DNA of 64,000 nt from Euwallacea fornicatus. Lineage: Eukaryota; Arthropoda; Insecta; Coleoptera; Curculionidae. The notes under the pieces were generated by a model that saw only the letters and a program-made list of their open reading frames with translations, made no database searches and had not been told where the DNA came from. Positions within the stretch are counted from its first letter, which is position 1. Every line of letters starts with the position of its first letter. Below, piece after piece: positions 41,071-55,665 of the stretch. The position numbers and the translations under genes were made by a program. The DNA lies in contig NW_027096051.1 of assembly GCF_040115645.1 (NCBI RefSeq), positions 310,001 through 374,000 on the forward strand, in the 5' to 3' direction.

Positions 41071-44000
41071 TCCCAGAAAAATAGTACTTTATGTGCTCAA
41101 ATACACAACTTTTGTGACTTTTCAAATTTTGAATCTCGTTATCTTCGACAAATGATGACCAAATGTCTTAAACAAAGTGTCAAATTAATCAGCTCGACGG
41201 GATCGTTAAGATGACCCAACAGATCATGATTGAATCTTGTTGAATTTCCCAGAAAAATAGTACTTTATGTGCTCAAATACACAACTTTTGTGACTTTTCA
41301 AATTTTGAAGCTCGATAACTTCGACAAATGATGACCAAATGTCTTAAACAAAGTGTCAAATTAATCAGCTCGACGGGATCGTTAACATGACACAACACAT
41401 CATGATTGCATCTTGTCGACTTTCCCAGAAAAATAGTACTTTAAGTTCTCAGACACACAACTTTTGTGACTTTTCAAATTTTGAAGCTCGATAACTTCGA
41501 CAAATGATGACCAAATGTCTTAAACAAAGTGTCAAATTAATCAGCTCGACGGGATCGTTAAGATGACACAACAGATCATGATTGCATCTTGTTGAATTTC
41601 CCAGAAAAATAGTACTTTATGTGCTCAAATACACAACTTTTGTGACTTTTCAAATTTTGAATCTCGTTATCTTCGACAAATGATGACCAAATGTCTTAAA
41701 CAAAGTGTCAAATTAATCAGCTCGACGGGATCGTTAAGATGACACAACAGATCATGATTGCATCTTGTCAACTTTCCCAGAAAAATAGTACTTTATGTGC
41801 TCAAATACACAACTTTTGTGACTTTTCAAATTTTGAAGCTCGATAACTTCGACAAATGATGACCAAATGTCTTAAACAAAGTGTCAAATTAATCAGCTCG
41901 ACGGGATCGTTAACATGACACAACACATCATGATTGCATCTTGTCGACTTTCCCAGAAAAATAGTACTTTAAGTTCTCAGACACACAACTTTTGTGACTT
42001 TTCAAATTTTGCAGCTCGATAACTTCGACAAATGATGACCAAATGTCTTAAACAAAGTGTCAAATTAATTAGCTCGACGGGATCGTTAACATGACACAAC
42101 ACATCATGATTGCATCTTGTTGAATTTCCCAGAAAAATAGTACTTTATGTGCTCAAATACACAACTTTTGTGACTTTTCAAATTTTGAAGCTCGATAACT
42201 TCGACAAATGATGACCAAATGTCTTAAACAAAGTGTCAAATTAATCAGCTCGACGGGATCGTTAAGATGACCCAACAGATCATGATTGCATCTTGTTGAA
42301 TTTCCCAGAAAAATAGTACTTTATGTGCTCAAATACACAACTTTTGTGACTTTTCAAATTTTGAATCTCGTTATCTTCGACAAATGATGACCAAATGTCT
42401 TAAACAAAGTGTCAAATTAATCAGCTCGACGGGATCGTTAAGATAACACAACAGATCATGATTGAATCTTGTTGAATTTCCCAGAAAAATAGTACTTTAT
42501 GTGCTCAAATACACAACTTTTGTGACTTTTCAAATTTTGAATCTCGTTAACTTCGACAAATGATGACCAAATGTCTTAAACAAAGAGTCAAATTAATCAG
42601 CTCGACGAGATCTTTAAGATGACTCAACACATCATGATTGCATCTTGTTGAATTTCCCAGAAAAATAGTACTTTATGTGCTCAAATACACAACTTTTGTG
42701 ACTTTTCAAATTTTGATTCTCGTTATCTTCGACAAATGATGACCAAATGTCTTAAACAAAGTGTCAAATTAATCAGCTCGACGGGATCGTTAAGATGACA
42801 CAACAGATCATGATTGCATCTTGTCAACTTTCCCAGAAAAATAGTACTTTATGTGCTCAAATACACAACTTTTGTGACTTTTCAAATTTTGAATCTCGTT
42901 ATCTTCGACAAATGATGACCAAATGTCTTAAACAAAGTGTCAAATTAATCAGCTCGACGGGATCGTTAAGATGACCCAACAGATCATGATTGAATCTTGT
43001 TGAATTTCCCAGAAAAATAGTACTTTATGTGCTCAAATACACAACTTTTGTGACTTTTCAAATTTTGAAGCTCGATAACTTCGACAAATGATGACCAAAT
43101 GTCTTAAACAAAGTGTCAAATTAATCAGCTCGACGGGATCGTTAACATGACACAACACATCATGATTGCATCTTGTCGACTTTCCCAGAAAAATAGTACT
43201 TTAAGTTCTCAGACACACAACTTTTGTGACTTTTCAAATTTTGAAGCTCGATAACTTCGACAAATGATGACCAAATGTCTTAAACAAAGTGTCAAATTAA
43301 TCAGCTCGACGGGATCGTTAAGATGACACAACAGATCATGATTGCATCTTGTTGAATTTCCCAGAAAAATAGTACTTTATGTGCTCAAATACACAACTTT
43401 TGTGACTTTTCAAATTTTGAATCTCGTTATCTTCGACAAATGATGACCAAATGTCTTAAACAAAGTGTCAAATTAATCAGCTCGACGGGATCGTTAAGAT
43501 GACACAACAGATCATGATTGCATCTTGTCAACTTTCCCAGAAAAATAGTACTTTATGTGCTCAAATACACAACTTTTGTGACTTTTCAAATTTTGAAGCT
43601 CGATAACTTCGACAAATGATGACCAAATGTCTTAAACAAAGTGTCAAATTAATCAGCTCGACGGGATCGTTAACATGACACAACACATCATGATTGCATC
43701 TTGTCGACTTTCCCAGAAAAATAGTACTTTAAGTTCTCAGACACACAACTTTTGTGACTTTTCAAATTTTGCAGCTCGATAACTTCGACAAATGATGACC
43801 AAATGTCTTAAACAAAGTGTCAAATTAATTAGCTCGACGGGATCGTTAACATGACACAACACATCATGATTGCATCTTGTTGAATTTCCCAGAAAAATAG
43901 TACTTTATGTGCTCAAATACACAACTTTTGTGACTTTTCAAATTTTGAAGCTCGATAACTTCGACAAATGATGACCAAATGTCTTAAACAAAGTGTCAAA

Positions 44001-44434
44001 TTAATCAGCTCGACGGGATCGTTAAGATGACCCAACAGATCATGATTGCATCTTGTTGAATTTCCCAGAAAAATAGTACTTTATGTGCTCAAATACACAA
44101 CTTTTGTGACTTTTCAAATTTTGAATCTCGTTATCTTCGACAAATGATGACCAAATGTCTTAAACAAAGTGTCAAATTAATCAGCTCGACGGGATCGTTA
44201 AGATAACACAACAGATCATGATTGAATCTTGTTGAATTTCCCAGAAAAATAGTACTTTATGTGCTCAAATACACAACTTTTGTGACTTTTCAAATTTTGA
44301 ATCTCGTTAACTTCGACAAATGATGACCAAATGTCTTAAACAAAGAGTCAAATTAATCAGCTCGACGAGATCTTTAAGATGACTCAACACATCATGATTG
44401 CATCTTGTTGAATTTCCCAGAAAAATAGTACTTT
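41071..44434 (+). repeat. Nested 10-monomer duplication in block copy 1
   Basis: Sequence 41,071-42,674 repeats at 42,831-44,434, an offset of 1,760 bases (10 monomers). Shared ordered variants include 'ctcgttatcttcg', 'catcttgtcaac', 'ttgcagctcg', 'aaattaattagctcg', 'gataacacaac' and 'cgacgagatcttt'. At 42,675 the first copy reads 'atgtgctc' where the second, at 44,435, reads 'aagttctc'. The monomer between the copies (about 42,675-42,830) is a hybrid with 'ttgattctcg', found only here and at +7,392. Confidence 0.87.
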
Positions 44435-44462
44435 AAGTTCTCAGACACACAACTTTTGTGAC

Positions 44463-46632
44463 TTTTCAAATTTTGAAGCTCGATAACTTCGACAAATGAT
44501 GACCAAATGTCTTAAACAAAGTGTCAAATTAATCAGCTCGACGGGATCGTTAACATGACACAACACATCGTGATTGCATCTTGTCAACTTTCCCAGAAAA
44601 ATAGTACTTTAAGTTCTCAGACACACAACTTTTGTGACTTTTCAAATTTTGAATCTCGTTAACTTCGACAAATGATGACCAAATGTCTTAAACAAAGTGT
44701 CAAATTAATCAGCTCGACGGGATCGTTAAGATGACACAACAGATCATGATTGCATCTTGTTGAATTTCCCAGAAAAATAGTACTTTATGTGCTCAAACAC
44801 TCAAATTGTGTGACTTTTCTAACTTTAAAGCTCGATAACTTCGACAAATGATGACCAAATGTCTTAAACAAACTGTCAAATTAATCAGCTCGACGGGATC
44901 GTTAAGATGACACAACAGATCATGATTGCATCTTGTTGAATTTCCCAGAAAAATAGTACTTTATGTGCTCAAACACTCAAATTGTGTGACTTTTCTAACT
45001 TTAAAGCTCGATAACTTCGACAAATGATGACCAAATGTCTTAAACAAAGTGTCAAATTAATCAGCTCTACGGGATCGTTAAGATGACACAACAGATCATG
45101 ATTGCATCTTGTTGAATTTCCCAGAAAAATAGTACTTTATGTGCTCAGATACACAACTTTTGTGACTTTTCAAATTTTGAAGCTCGATAACTTCGACAAA
45201 TGATGACCAAATGTCTTAAACAAATTGTCAAATTAATCAGCTCGACGGGATCGTTAACATGACACAACACATCATGATTGCATCTTGTCGACTTTCCCAG
45301 AAAAATAGTACTTTAAGTTCTCAGACACACAACTTTTGTGACTTTTCAAATTTTGAAGCTCGATAACTTCGACAAATGATGACCAAATGTCTTAAACAAA
45401 GTGTCAAATTAATCAGCTCTACGGGATCGTTAAGATGACACAACAGATCATGATTGCATCTTGTTGAATTTCCCAGAAAAATAGTACTTTATGTGCTCAA
45501 ATACACAACTTTTGTGAATTTTCAAATTTTGAAGCTCGATAACTTCGACAAATGATGACCAAATGTCTTAAACAAAGTGTCAAATTAATCAGCTCGACGG
45601 GATCGTTAACATGACACAACACATCGTGATTGCATCTTGTCAACTTTCCCAGAAAAATAGTACTTTAAGTTCTCAGACACACAACTTTTGTGACTTTTCA
45701 AATTTTGAATCTCGTTAACTTCGACAAATGATGACCAAATGTCTTAAACAAAGTGTCAAATTAATCAGCTCGACGGGATCGTTAAGATGACACAACAGAT
45801 CATGATTGCATCTTGTTGAATTTCCCAGAAAAATAGTACTTTATGTGCTCAAACACTCAAATTGTGTGACTTTTCTAACTTTAAAGCTCGATAACTTCGA
45901 CAAATGATGACCAAATGTCTTAAACAAACTGTCAAATTAATCAGCTCGACGGGATCGTTAAGATGACACAACAGATCATGATTGCATCTTGTTGAATTTC
46001 CCAGAAAAATAGTACTTTATGTGCTCAAACACTCAAATTGTGTGACTTTTCTAACTTTAAAGCTCGATAACTTCGACAAATGATGACCAAATGTCTTAAA
46101 CAAAGTGTCAAATTAATCAGCTCTACGGGATCGTTAAGATGACACAACAGATCATGATTGCATCTTGTTGAATTTCCCAGAAAAATAGTACTTTATGTGC
46201 TCAGATACACAACTTTTGTGACTTTTCAAATTTTGAAGCTCGATAACTTCGACAAATGATGACCAAATGTCTTAAACAAATTGTCAAATTAATCAGCTCG
46301 ACGGGATCGTTAACATGACACAACACATCATGATTGCATCTTGTCGACTTTCCCAGAAAAATAGTACTTTAAGTTCTCAGACACACAACTTTTGTGACTT
46401 TTCAAATTTTGAAGCTCGATAACTTCGACAAATGATGACCAAATGTCTTAAACAAAGTGTCAAATTAATCAGCTCTACGGGATCGTTAAGATGACACAAC
46501 AGATCATGATTGCATCTTGTTGAATTTCCCAGAAAAATAGTACTTTATGTGCTCAAATACACAACTTTTGTGAATTTTCAAATTTTGAAGCTCGATAACT
46601 TCGACAAATGATGACCAAATGTCTTAAACAAA
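44463..46632 (+). repeat. Nested 6-monomer duplication in block copy 1 (1,056 bp)
   Basis: Unit a is 44,463-45,518 and unit b starts at 45,519, with pairing to 46,632. The offset of 1,056 is exactly 6 x 176. Shared rare variants are 'aaactgtc' (44,871 and 45,927), 'gctctacggg', 'gtgctcagatac' and 'aaattgtc'. At 46,633 unit b changes to 'aaagagtc', where pairing ends. Confidence 0.88.
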
Positions 46633-48462
46633 GAGTCAAATTAATCAGCTCGACGAGATCTTTAAGATGACTCAACACATCATGATTGCATCTTGTTGAA
46701 TTTCCCAGAAAAATAGTACTTTAAGTTCTCAGACACACAACTTTTGTGACTTTTCTAACTTTGAATCTCGTTAACTTCGACAAATGATGACCAAATGTCT
46801 TAAACAAAGTGTCAAATTAATCAGCTCGACGGGATCGTTAAGATGACACAACAGATCATGATTGCATCTTGTTGAATTTCCCAGAAAAATAGTACTTTAT
46901 GTGCTCAAATACACAACTTTTGTGACTTTTCAAATTTTGAAGCTCGATAACTTCGACAAATGATGACCAAATGTCTTAAACAAAGTGTCAAATTAATCAG
47001 CTCGACGGGATCGTTAACATGACACAACACATCATGATTGCATCTTGTCGACTTTCCCAGAAAAATAGTACTTTAAGTTCTCAGACACACAACTTTTGTG
47101 ACTTTTCAAATTTTGAAGCTCGATAACTTCGACAAATGATGACCAAATGTCTTAAACAAAGTGTCAAATTAATCAGCTCGACGGGACCGTTAACATGACA
47201 CAACACATCATGATTGCATCTTGTCGACTTTCCCAGAAAAATAGTACTTTAAGTTCTCAGACACACAACTTTTGTGACTTTTCAAATTTTGAAGCTCGAT
47301 AACTTCGACAAATGATGACCAAATGTCTTAAACAAAGTGTCAAATTAATCAGCTCGACGGGATCGTTAAGATGACACAACAGATCATGATTGCATCTTGT
47401 TGAATTTCCCAGAAAAATGGTACTTTATGTGCTCAAATACACAACTTTTGTGACTTTTCAAATTTTGAATCTCGTTATCTTCGACAAATGATGACCAAAT
47501 GTCTTAAACAAAGTGTCAAATTAATCAGCTCGACGGGATCGTTAAGATGACCCAACAGATCATGATTGCATCTTGTTGAATTTCCCAGAAAAATAGTACT
47601 TTATGTGCTCAAATACACAACTTTTGTGACTTTTCAAATTTTGAAGCTCGATAACTTCGACAAATGATGACCAAATGTCTTAAACAAAGTGTCAAATTAA
47701 TCAGCTCGACGGGATCGTTAACATGACACAACACATCATGATTGCATCTTGTCGACTTTCCCAGAAAAATAGTACTTTAAGTTCTCAGACACACAACTTT
47801 TGTGACTTTTCAAATTTTGCAGCTCGATAACTTCGACAAATGATGACCAAATGTCTTAAACAAAGTGTCAAATTAATTAGCTCGACGGGATCGTTAACAT
47901 GACACAACACATCATGATTGCATCTTGTTGAATTTCCCAGAAAAATAGTACTTTATGTGCTCAAATACACAACTTTTGTGACTTTTCAAATTTTGAAGCT
48001 CGATAACTTCGACAAATGATGACCAAATGTCTTAAACAAAGTGTCAAATTAATCAGCTCGACGGGATCGTTAAGATGACCCAACAGATCATGATTGAATC
48101 TTGTTGAATTTCCCAGAAAAATAGTACTTTATGTGCTCAAATACACAACTTTTGTGACTTTTCAAATTTTGAAGCTCGATAACTTCGACAAATGATGACC
48201 AAATGTCTTAAACAAAGTGTCAAATTAATCAGCTCGACGGGATCGTTAACATGACACAACACATCATGATTGCATCTTGTCGACTTTCCCAGAAAAATAG
48301 TACTTTAAGTTCTCAGACACACAACTTTTGTGACTTTTCAAATTTTGAAGCTCGATAACTTCGACAAATGATGACCAAATGTCTTAAACAAAGTGTCAAA
48401 TTAATCAGCTCGACGGGATCGTTAAGATGACACAACAGATCATGATTGCATCTTGTTGAATT

Positions 48463-51400
48463 TCCCAGAAAAATAGTACTTTATGTGCTCAAATACACAA
48501 CTTTTGTGACTTTTCAAATTTTGAATCTCGTTATCTTCGACAAATGATGACCAAATGTCTTAAACAAAGTGTCAAATTAATCAGCTCGACGGGATCGTTA
48601 AGATGACCCAACAGATCATGATTGAATCTTGTTGAATTTCCCAGAAAAATAGTACTTTATGTGCTCAAATACACAACTTTTGTGACTTTTCAAATTTTGA
48701 AGCTCGATAACTTCGACAAATGATGACCAAATGTCTTAAACAAAGTGTCAAATTAATCAGCTCGACGGGATCGTTAACATGACACAACACATCATGATTG
48801 CATCTTGTCGACTTTCCCAGAAAAATAGTACTTTAAGTTCTCAGACACACAACTTTTGTGACTTTTCAAATTTTGAAGCTCGATAACTTCGACAAATGAT
48901 GACCAAATGTCTTAAACAAAGTGTCAAATTAATCAGCTCGACGGGATCGTTAAGATGACACAACAGATCATGATTGCATCTTGTTGAATTTCCCAGAAAA
49001 ATAGTACTTTATGTGCTCAAATACACAACTTTTGTGACTTTTCAAATTTTGAATCTCGTTATCTTCGACAAATGATGACCAAATGTCTTAAACAAAGTGT
49101 CAAATTAATCAGCTCGACGGGATCGTTAAGATGACACAACAGATCATGATTGCATCTTGTCAACTTTCCCAGAAAAATAGTACTTTATGTGCTCAAATAC
49201 ACAACTTTTGTGACTTTTCAAATTTTGAAGCTCGATAACTTCGACAAATGATGACCAAATGTCTTAAACAAAGTGTCAAATTAATCAGCTCGACGGGATC
49301 GTTAACATGACACAACACATCATGATTGCATCTTGTCGACTTTCCCAGAAAAATAGTACTTTAAGTTCTCAGACACACAACTTTTGTGACTTTTCAAATT
49401 TTGCAGCTCGATAACTTCGACAAATGATGACCAAATGTCTTAAACAAAGTGTCAAATTAATTAGCTCGACGGGATCGTTAACATGACACAACACATCATG
49501 ATTGCATCTTGTTGAATTTCCCAGAAAAATAGTACTTTATGTGCTCAAATACACAACTTTTGTGACTTTTCAAATTTTGAAGCTCGATAACTTCGACAAA
49601 TGATGACCAAATGTCTTAAACAAAGTGTCAAATTAATCAGCTCGACGGGATCGTTAAGATGACCCAACAGATCATGATTGCATCTTGTTGAATTTCCCAG
49701 AAAAATAGTACTTTATGTGCTCAAATACACAACTTTTGTGACTTTTCAAATTTTGAATCTCGTTATCTTCGACAAATGATGACCAAATGTCTTAAACAAA
49801 GTGTCAAATTAATCAGCTCGACGGGATCGTTAAGATAACACAACAGATCATGATTGAATCTTGTTGAATTTCCCAGAAAAATAGTACTTTATGTGCTCAA
49901 ATACACAACTTTTGTGACTTTTCAAATTTTGAATCTCGTTAACTTCGACAAATGATGACCAAATGTCTTAAACAAAGAGTCAAATTAATCAGCTCGACGA
50001 GATCTTTAAGATGACTCAACACATCATGATTGCATCTTGTTGAATTTCCCAGAAAAATAGTACTTTATGTGCTCAAATACACAACTTTTGTGACTTTTCA
50101 AATTTTGATTCTCGTTATCTTCGACAAATGATGACCAAATGTCTTAAACAAAGTGTCAAATTAATCAGCTCGACGGGATCGTTAAGATGACACAACAGAT
50201 CATGATTGCATCTTGTCAACTTTCCCAGAAAAATAGTACTTTATGTGCTCAAATACACAACTTTTGTGACTTTTCAAATTTTGAATCTCGTTATCTTCGA
50301 CAAATGATGACCAAATGTCTTAAACAAAGTGTCAAATTAATCAGCTCGACGGGATCGTTAAGATGACCCAACAGATCATGATTGAATCTTGTTGAATTTC
50401 CCAGAAAAATAGTACTTTATGTGCTCAAATACACAACTTTTGTGACTTTTCAAATTTTGAAGCTCGATAACTTCGACAAATGATGACCAAATGTCTTAAA
50501 CAAAGTGTCAAATTAATCAGCTCGACGGGATCGTTAACATGACACAACACATCATGATTGCATCTTGTCGACTTTCCCAGAAAAATAGTACTTTAAGTTC
50601 TCAGACACACAACTTTTGTGACTTTTCAAATTTTGAAGCTCGATAACTTCGACAAATGATGACCAAATGTCTTAAACAAAGTGTCAAATTAATCAGCTCG
50701 ACGGGATCGTTAAGATGACACAACAGATCATGATTGCATCTTGTTGAATTTCCCAGAAAAATAGTACTTTATGTGCTCAAATACACAACTTTTGTGACTT
50801 TTCAAATTTTGAATCTCGTTATCTTCGACAAATGATGACCAAATGTCTTAAACAAAGTGTCAAATTAATCAGCTCGACGGGATCGTTAAGATGACACAAC
50901 AGATCATGATTGCATCTTGTCAACTTTCCCAGAAAAATAGTACTTTATGTGCTCAAATACACAACTTTTGTGACTTTTCAAATTTTGAAGCTCGATAACT
51001 TCGACAAATGATGACCAAATGTCTTAAACAAAGTGTCAAATTAATCAGCTCGACGGGATCGTTAACATGACACAACACATCATGATTGCATCTTGTCGAC
51101 TTTCCCAGAAAAATAGTACTTTAAGTTCTCAGACACACAACTTTTGTGACTTTTCAAATTTTGCAGCTCGATAACTTCGACAAATGATGACCAAATGTCT
51201 TAAACAAAGTGTCAAATTAATTAGCTCGACGGGATCGTTAACATGACACAACACATCATGATTGCATCTTGTTGAATTTCCCAGAAAAATAGTACTTTAT
51301 GTGCTCAAATACACAACTTTTGTGACTTTTCAAATTTTGAAGCTCGATAACTTCGACAAATGATGACCAAATGTCTTAAACAAAGTGTCAAATTAATCAG

Positions 51401-51826
51401 CTCGACGGGATCGTTAAGATGACCCAACAGATCATGATTGCATCTTGTTGAATTTCCCAGAAAAATAGTACTTTATGTGCTCAAATACACAACTTTTGTG
51501 ACTTTTCAAATTTTGAATCTCGTTATCTTCGACAAATGATGACCAAATGTCTTAAACAAAGTGTCAAATTAATCAGCTCGACGGGATCGTTAAGATAACA
51601 CAACAGATCATGATTGAATCTTGTTGAATTTCCCAGAAAAATAGTACTTTATGTGCTCAAATACACAACTTTTGTGACTTTTCAAATTTTGAATCTCGTT
51701 AACTTCGACAAATGATGACCAAATGTCTTAAACAAAGAGTCAAATTAATCAGCTCGACGAGATCTTTAAGATGACTCAACACATCATGATTGCATCTTGT
51801 TGAATTTCCCAGAAAAATAGTACTTT
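48463..51826 (+). repeat. Nested 10-monomer duplication in block copy 2
   Basis: The same nested pair as at 41,071-44,434, shifted by 7,392. Sequence 48,463-50,066 repeats at 50,223-51,826. Its presence in both large copies shows that the 10-monomer duplication came first and was then carried along when the 42-monomer block was duplicated. Confidence 0.87.
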
Positions 51827-51854
51827 AAGTTCTCAGACACACAACTTTTGTGAC

Positions 51855-54024
51855 TTTTCAAATTTTGAAGCTCGATAACTTCGACAAATGATGACCAAAT
51901 GTCTTAAACAAAGTGTCAAATTAATCAGCTCGACGGGATCGTTAACATGACACAACACATCGTGATTGCATCTTGTCAACTTTCCCAGAAAAATAGTACT
52001 TTAAGTTCTCAGACACACAACTTTTGTGACTTTTCAAATTTTGAATCTCGTTAACTTCGACAAATGATGACCAAATGTCTTAAACAAAGTGTCAAATTAA
52101 TCAGCTCGACGGGATCGTTAAGATGACACAACAGATCATGATTGCATCTTGTTGAATTTCCCAGAAAAATAGTACTTTATGTGCTCAAACACTCAAATTG
52201 TGTGACTTTTCTAACTTTAAAGCTCGATAACTTCGACAAATGATGACCAAATGTCTTAAACAAACTGTCAAATTAATCAGCTCGACGGGATCGTTAAGAT
52301 GACACAACAGATCATGATTGCATCTTGTTGAATTTCCCAGAAAAATAGTACTTTATGTGCTCAAACACTCAAATTGTGTGACTTTTCTAACTTTAAAGCT
52401 CGATAACTTCGACAAATGATGACCAAATGTCTTAAACAAAGTGTCAAATTAATCAGCTCTACGGGATCGTTAAGATGACACAACAGATCATGATTGCATC
52501 TTGTTGAATTTCCCAGAAAAATAGTACTTTATGTGCTCAGATACACAACTTTTGTGACTTTTCAAATTTTGAAGCTCGATAACTTCGACAAATGATGACC
52601 AAATGTCTTAAACAAATTGTCAAATTAATCAGCTCGACGGGATCGTTAACATGACACAACACATCATGATTGCATCTTGTCGACTTTCCCAGAAAAATAG
52701 TACTTTAAGTTCTCAGACACACAACTTTTGTGACTTTTCAAATTTTGAAGCTCGATAACTTCGACAAATGATGACCAAATGTCTTAAACAAAGTGTCAAA
52801 TTAATCAGCTCTACGGGATCGTTAAGATGACACAACAGATCATGATTGCATCTTGTTGAATTTCCCAGAAAAATAGTACTTTATGTGCTCAAATACACAA
52901 CTTTTGTGAATTTTCAAATTTTGAAGCTCGATAACTTCGACAAATGATGACCAAATGTCTTAAACAAAGTGTCAAATTAATCAGCTCGACGGGATCGTTA
53001 ACATGACACAACACATCGTGATTGCATCTTGTCAACTTTCCCAGAAAAATAGTACTTTAAGTTCTCAGACACACAACTTTTGTGACTTTTCAAATTTTGA
53101 ATCTCGTTAACTTCGACAAATGATGACCAAATGTCTTAAACAAAGTGTCAAATTAATCAGCTCGACGGGATCGTTAAGATGACACAACAGATCATGATTG
53201 CATCTTGTTGAATTTCCCAGAAAAATAGTACTTTATGTGCTCAAACACTCAAATTGTGTGACTTTTCTAACTTTAAAGCTCGATAACTTCGACAAATGAT
53301 GACCAAATGTCTTAAACAAACTGTCAAATTAATCAGCTCGACGGGATCGTTAAGATGACACAACAGATCATGATTGCATCTTGTTGAATTTCCCAGAAAA
53401 ATAGTACTTTATGTGCTCAAACACTCAAATTGTGTGACTTTTCTAACTTTAAAGCTCGATAACTTCGACAAATGATGACCAAATGTCTTAAACAAAGTGT
53501 CAAATTAATCAGCTCTACGGGATCGTTAAGATGACACAACAGATCATGATTGCATCTTGTTGAATTTCCCAGAAAAATAGTACTTTATGTGCTCAGATAC
53601 ACAACTTTTGTGACTTTTCAAATTTTGAAGCTCGATAACTTCGACAAATGATGACCAAATGTCTTAAACAAATTGTCAAATTAATCAGCTCGACGGGATC
53701 GTTAACATGACACAACACATCATGATTGCATCTTGTCGACTTTCCCAGAAAAATAGTACTTTAAGTTCTCAGACACACAACTTTTGTGACTTTTCAAATT
53801 TTGAAGCTCGATAACTTCGACAAATGATGACCAAATGTCTTAAACAAAGTGTCAAATTAATCAGCTCTACGGGATCGTTAAGATGACACAACAGATCATG
53901 ATTGCATCTTGTTGAATTTCCCAGAAAAATAGTACTTTATGTGCTCAAATACACAACTTTTGTGAATTTTCAAATTTTGAAGCTCGATAACTTCGACAAA
54001 TGATGACCAAATGTCTTAAACAAA
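51855..54024 (+). repeat. Nested 6-monomer duplication in block copy 2 (1,056 bp)
   Basis: Counterpart of 44,463-46,632 at +7,392, with 'aaactgtc' at 52,263 and 53,319. Like the 10-monomer pair, it must predate the duplication of the whole 42-monomer block. Confidence 0.88.
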
Positions 54025-55665
54025 GAGTCAAATTAATCAGCTCGACGAGATCTTTAAGATGACTCAACACATCATGATTGCATCTTGTTGAATTTCCCAG
54101 AAAAATAGTACTTTAAGTTCTCAGACACACAACTTTTGTGACTTTTCTAACTTTGAATCTCGTTAACTTCGACAAATGATGACCAAATGTCTTAAACAAA
54201 GTGTCAAATTAATCAGCTCGACGGGATCGTTAAGATGACACAACAGATCATGATTGCATCTTGTTGAATTTCCCAGAAAAATAGTACTTTATGTGCTCAA
54301 ATACACAACTTTTGTGACTTTTCAAATTTTGAAGCTCGATAACTTCGACAAATGATGACCAAATGTCTTAAACAAAGTGTCAAATTAATCAGCTCGACGG
54401 GATCGTTAACATGACACAACACATCATGATTGCATCTTGTCGACTTTCCCAGAAAAATAGTACTTTAAGTTCTCAGACACACAACTTTTGTGACTTTTCA
54501 AATTTTGAAGCTCGATAACTTCGACAAATGATGACCAAATGTCTTAAACAAAGTGTCAAATTAATCAGCTCGACGGGACCGTTAACATGACACAACACAT
54601 CATGATTGCATCTTGTCGACTTTCCCAGAAAAATAGTACTTTAAGTTCTCAGACACACAACTTTTGTGACTTTTCAAATTTTGAAGCTCGATAACTTCGA
54701 CAAATGATGACCAAATGTCTTAAACAAAGTGTCAAATTAATCAGCTCGACGGGATCGTTAAGATGACACAACAGATCATGATTGCATCTTGTTGAATTTC
54801 CCAGAAAAATGGTACTTTATGTGCTCAAATACACAACTTTTGTGACTTTTCAAATTTTGAATCTCGTTATCTTCGACAAATGATGACCAAATGTCTTAAA
54901 CAAAGTGTCAAATTAATCAGCTCGACGGGATCGTTAAGATGACCCAACAGATCATGATTGCATCTTGTTGAATTTCCCAGAAAAATAGTACTTTATGTGC
55001 TCAAATACACAACTTTTGTGACTTTTCAAATTTTGAAGCTCGATAACTTCGACAAATGATGACCAAATGTCTTAAACAAAGTGTCAAATTAATCAGCTCG
55101 ACGGGATCGTTAACATGACACAACACATCATGATTGCATCTTGTCGACTTTCCCAGAAAAATAGTACTTTAAGTTCTCAGACACACAACTTTTGTGACTT
55201 TTCAAATTTTGCAGCTCGATAACTTCGACAAATGATGACCAAATGTCTTAAACAAAGTGTCAAATTAATTAGCTCGACGGGATCGTTAACATGACACAAC
55301 ACATCATGATTGCATCTTGTTGAATTTCCCAGAAAAATAGTACTTTATGTGCTCAAATACACAACTTTTGTGACTTTTCAAATTTTGAAGCTCGATAACT
55401 TCGACAAATGATGACCAAATGTCTTAAACAAAGTGTCAAATTAATCAGCTCGACGGGATCGTTAAGATGACCCAACAGATCATGATTGCATCTTGTTGAA
55501 TTTCCCAGAAAAATAGTACTTTATGTGCTCAAACACTCAAATTGTGTGACTTTTCTAACTTTAAAGCTCGATAACTTCGACAAATGATGACCAAATTTCT
55601 TAAACAAAGTGTCAAATTAATCAGCTCGACGGGATCGTTAAGATGACACAACAGATCATGATTGC

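Larger units (their letters stand above)
40705..48096 (+). repeat. 42-monomer block, copy 1 (7,392 bp)
   Basis: A block of exactly 42 x 176 = 7,392 bases, directly followed by its own copy. Paired private markers all sit 7,392 apart: 'aaactgtc' at 44,871 and 52,263, and again at 45,927 and 53,319; 'gggaccg' at 47,183 and 54,575; 'aaaatggtac' at 47,417 and 54,809; 'ttgattctcg' near 42,715 and 50,107. I compared the copies line by line across most of their length and saw no substitution or indel. Nested inside are a 10-monomer and a 6-monomer duplication. The block is longer than the usual HOR size described for human alpha satellite, though arrays differ widely between species. Confidence 0.92.
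48097..55488 (+). repeat. 42-monomer block, copy 2 (7,392 bp)
   Basis: Second copy of 40,705-48,096, in direct tandem. The right end is sharp: at 55,489 this copy has 'gattgca' where the start of the block (40,705 and 48,097) has 'gattgaa'. The ends lie in a run of sequence shared by the flanking monomers, so a single unequal crossover or slippage event between two in-register monomers explains the duplication. The absence of visible differences between copies suggests it is recent. Confidence 0.92.

Noticed and set aside
48004..48097. Specific recombination site at the 7,392-bp junction
   Set aside because: The breakpoint interval is ordinary monomer sequence shared by the flanking copies. 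Homology-driven exchange is enough, and no unique motif is present.
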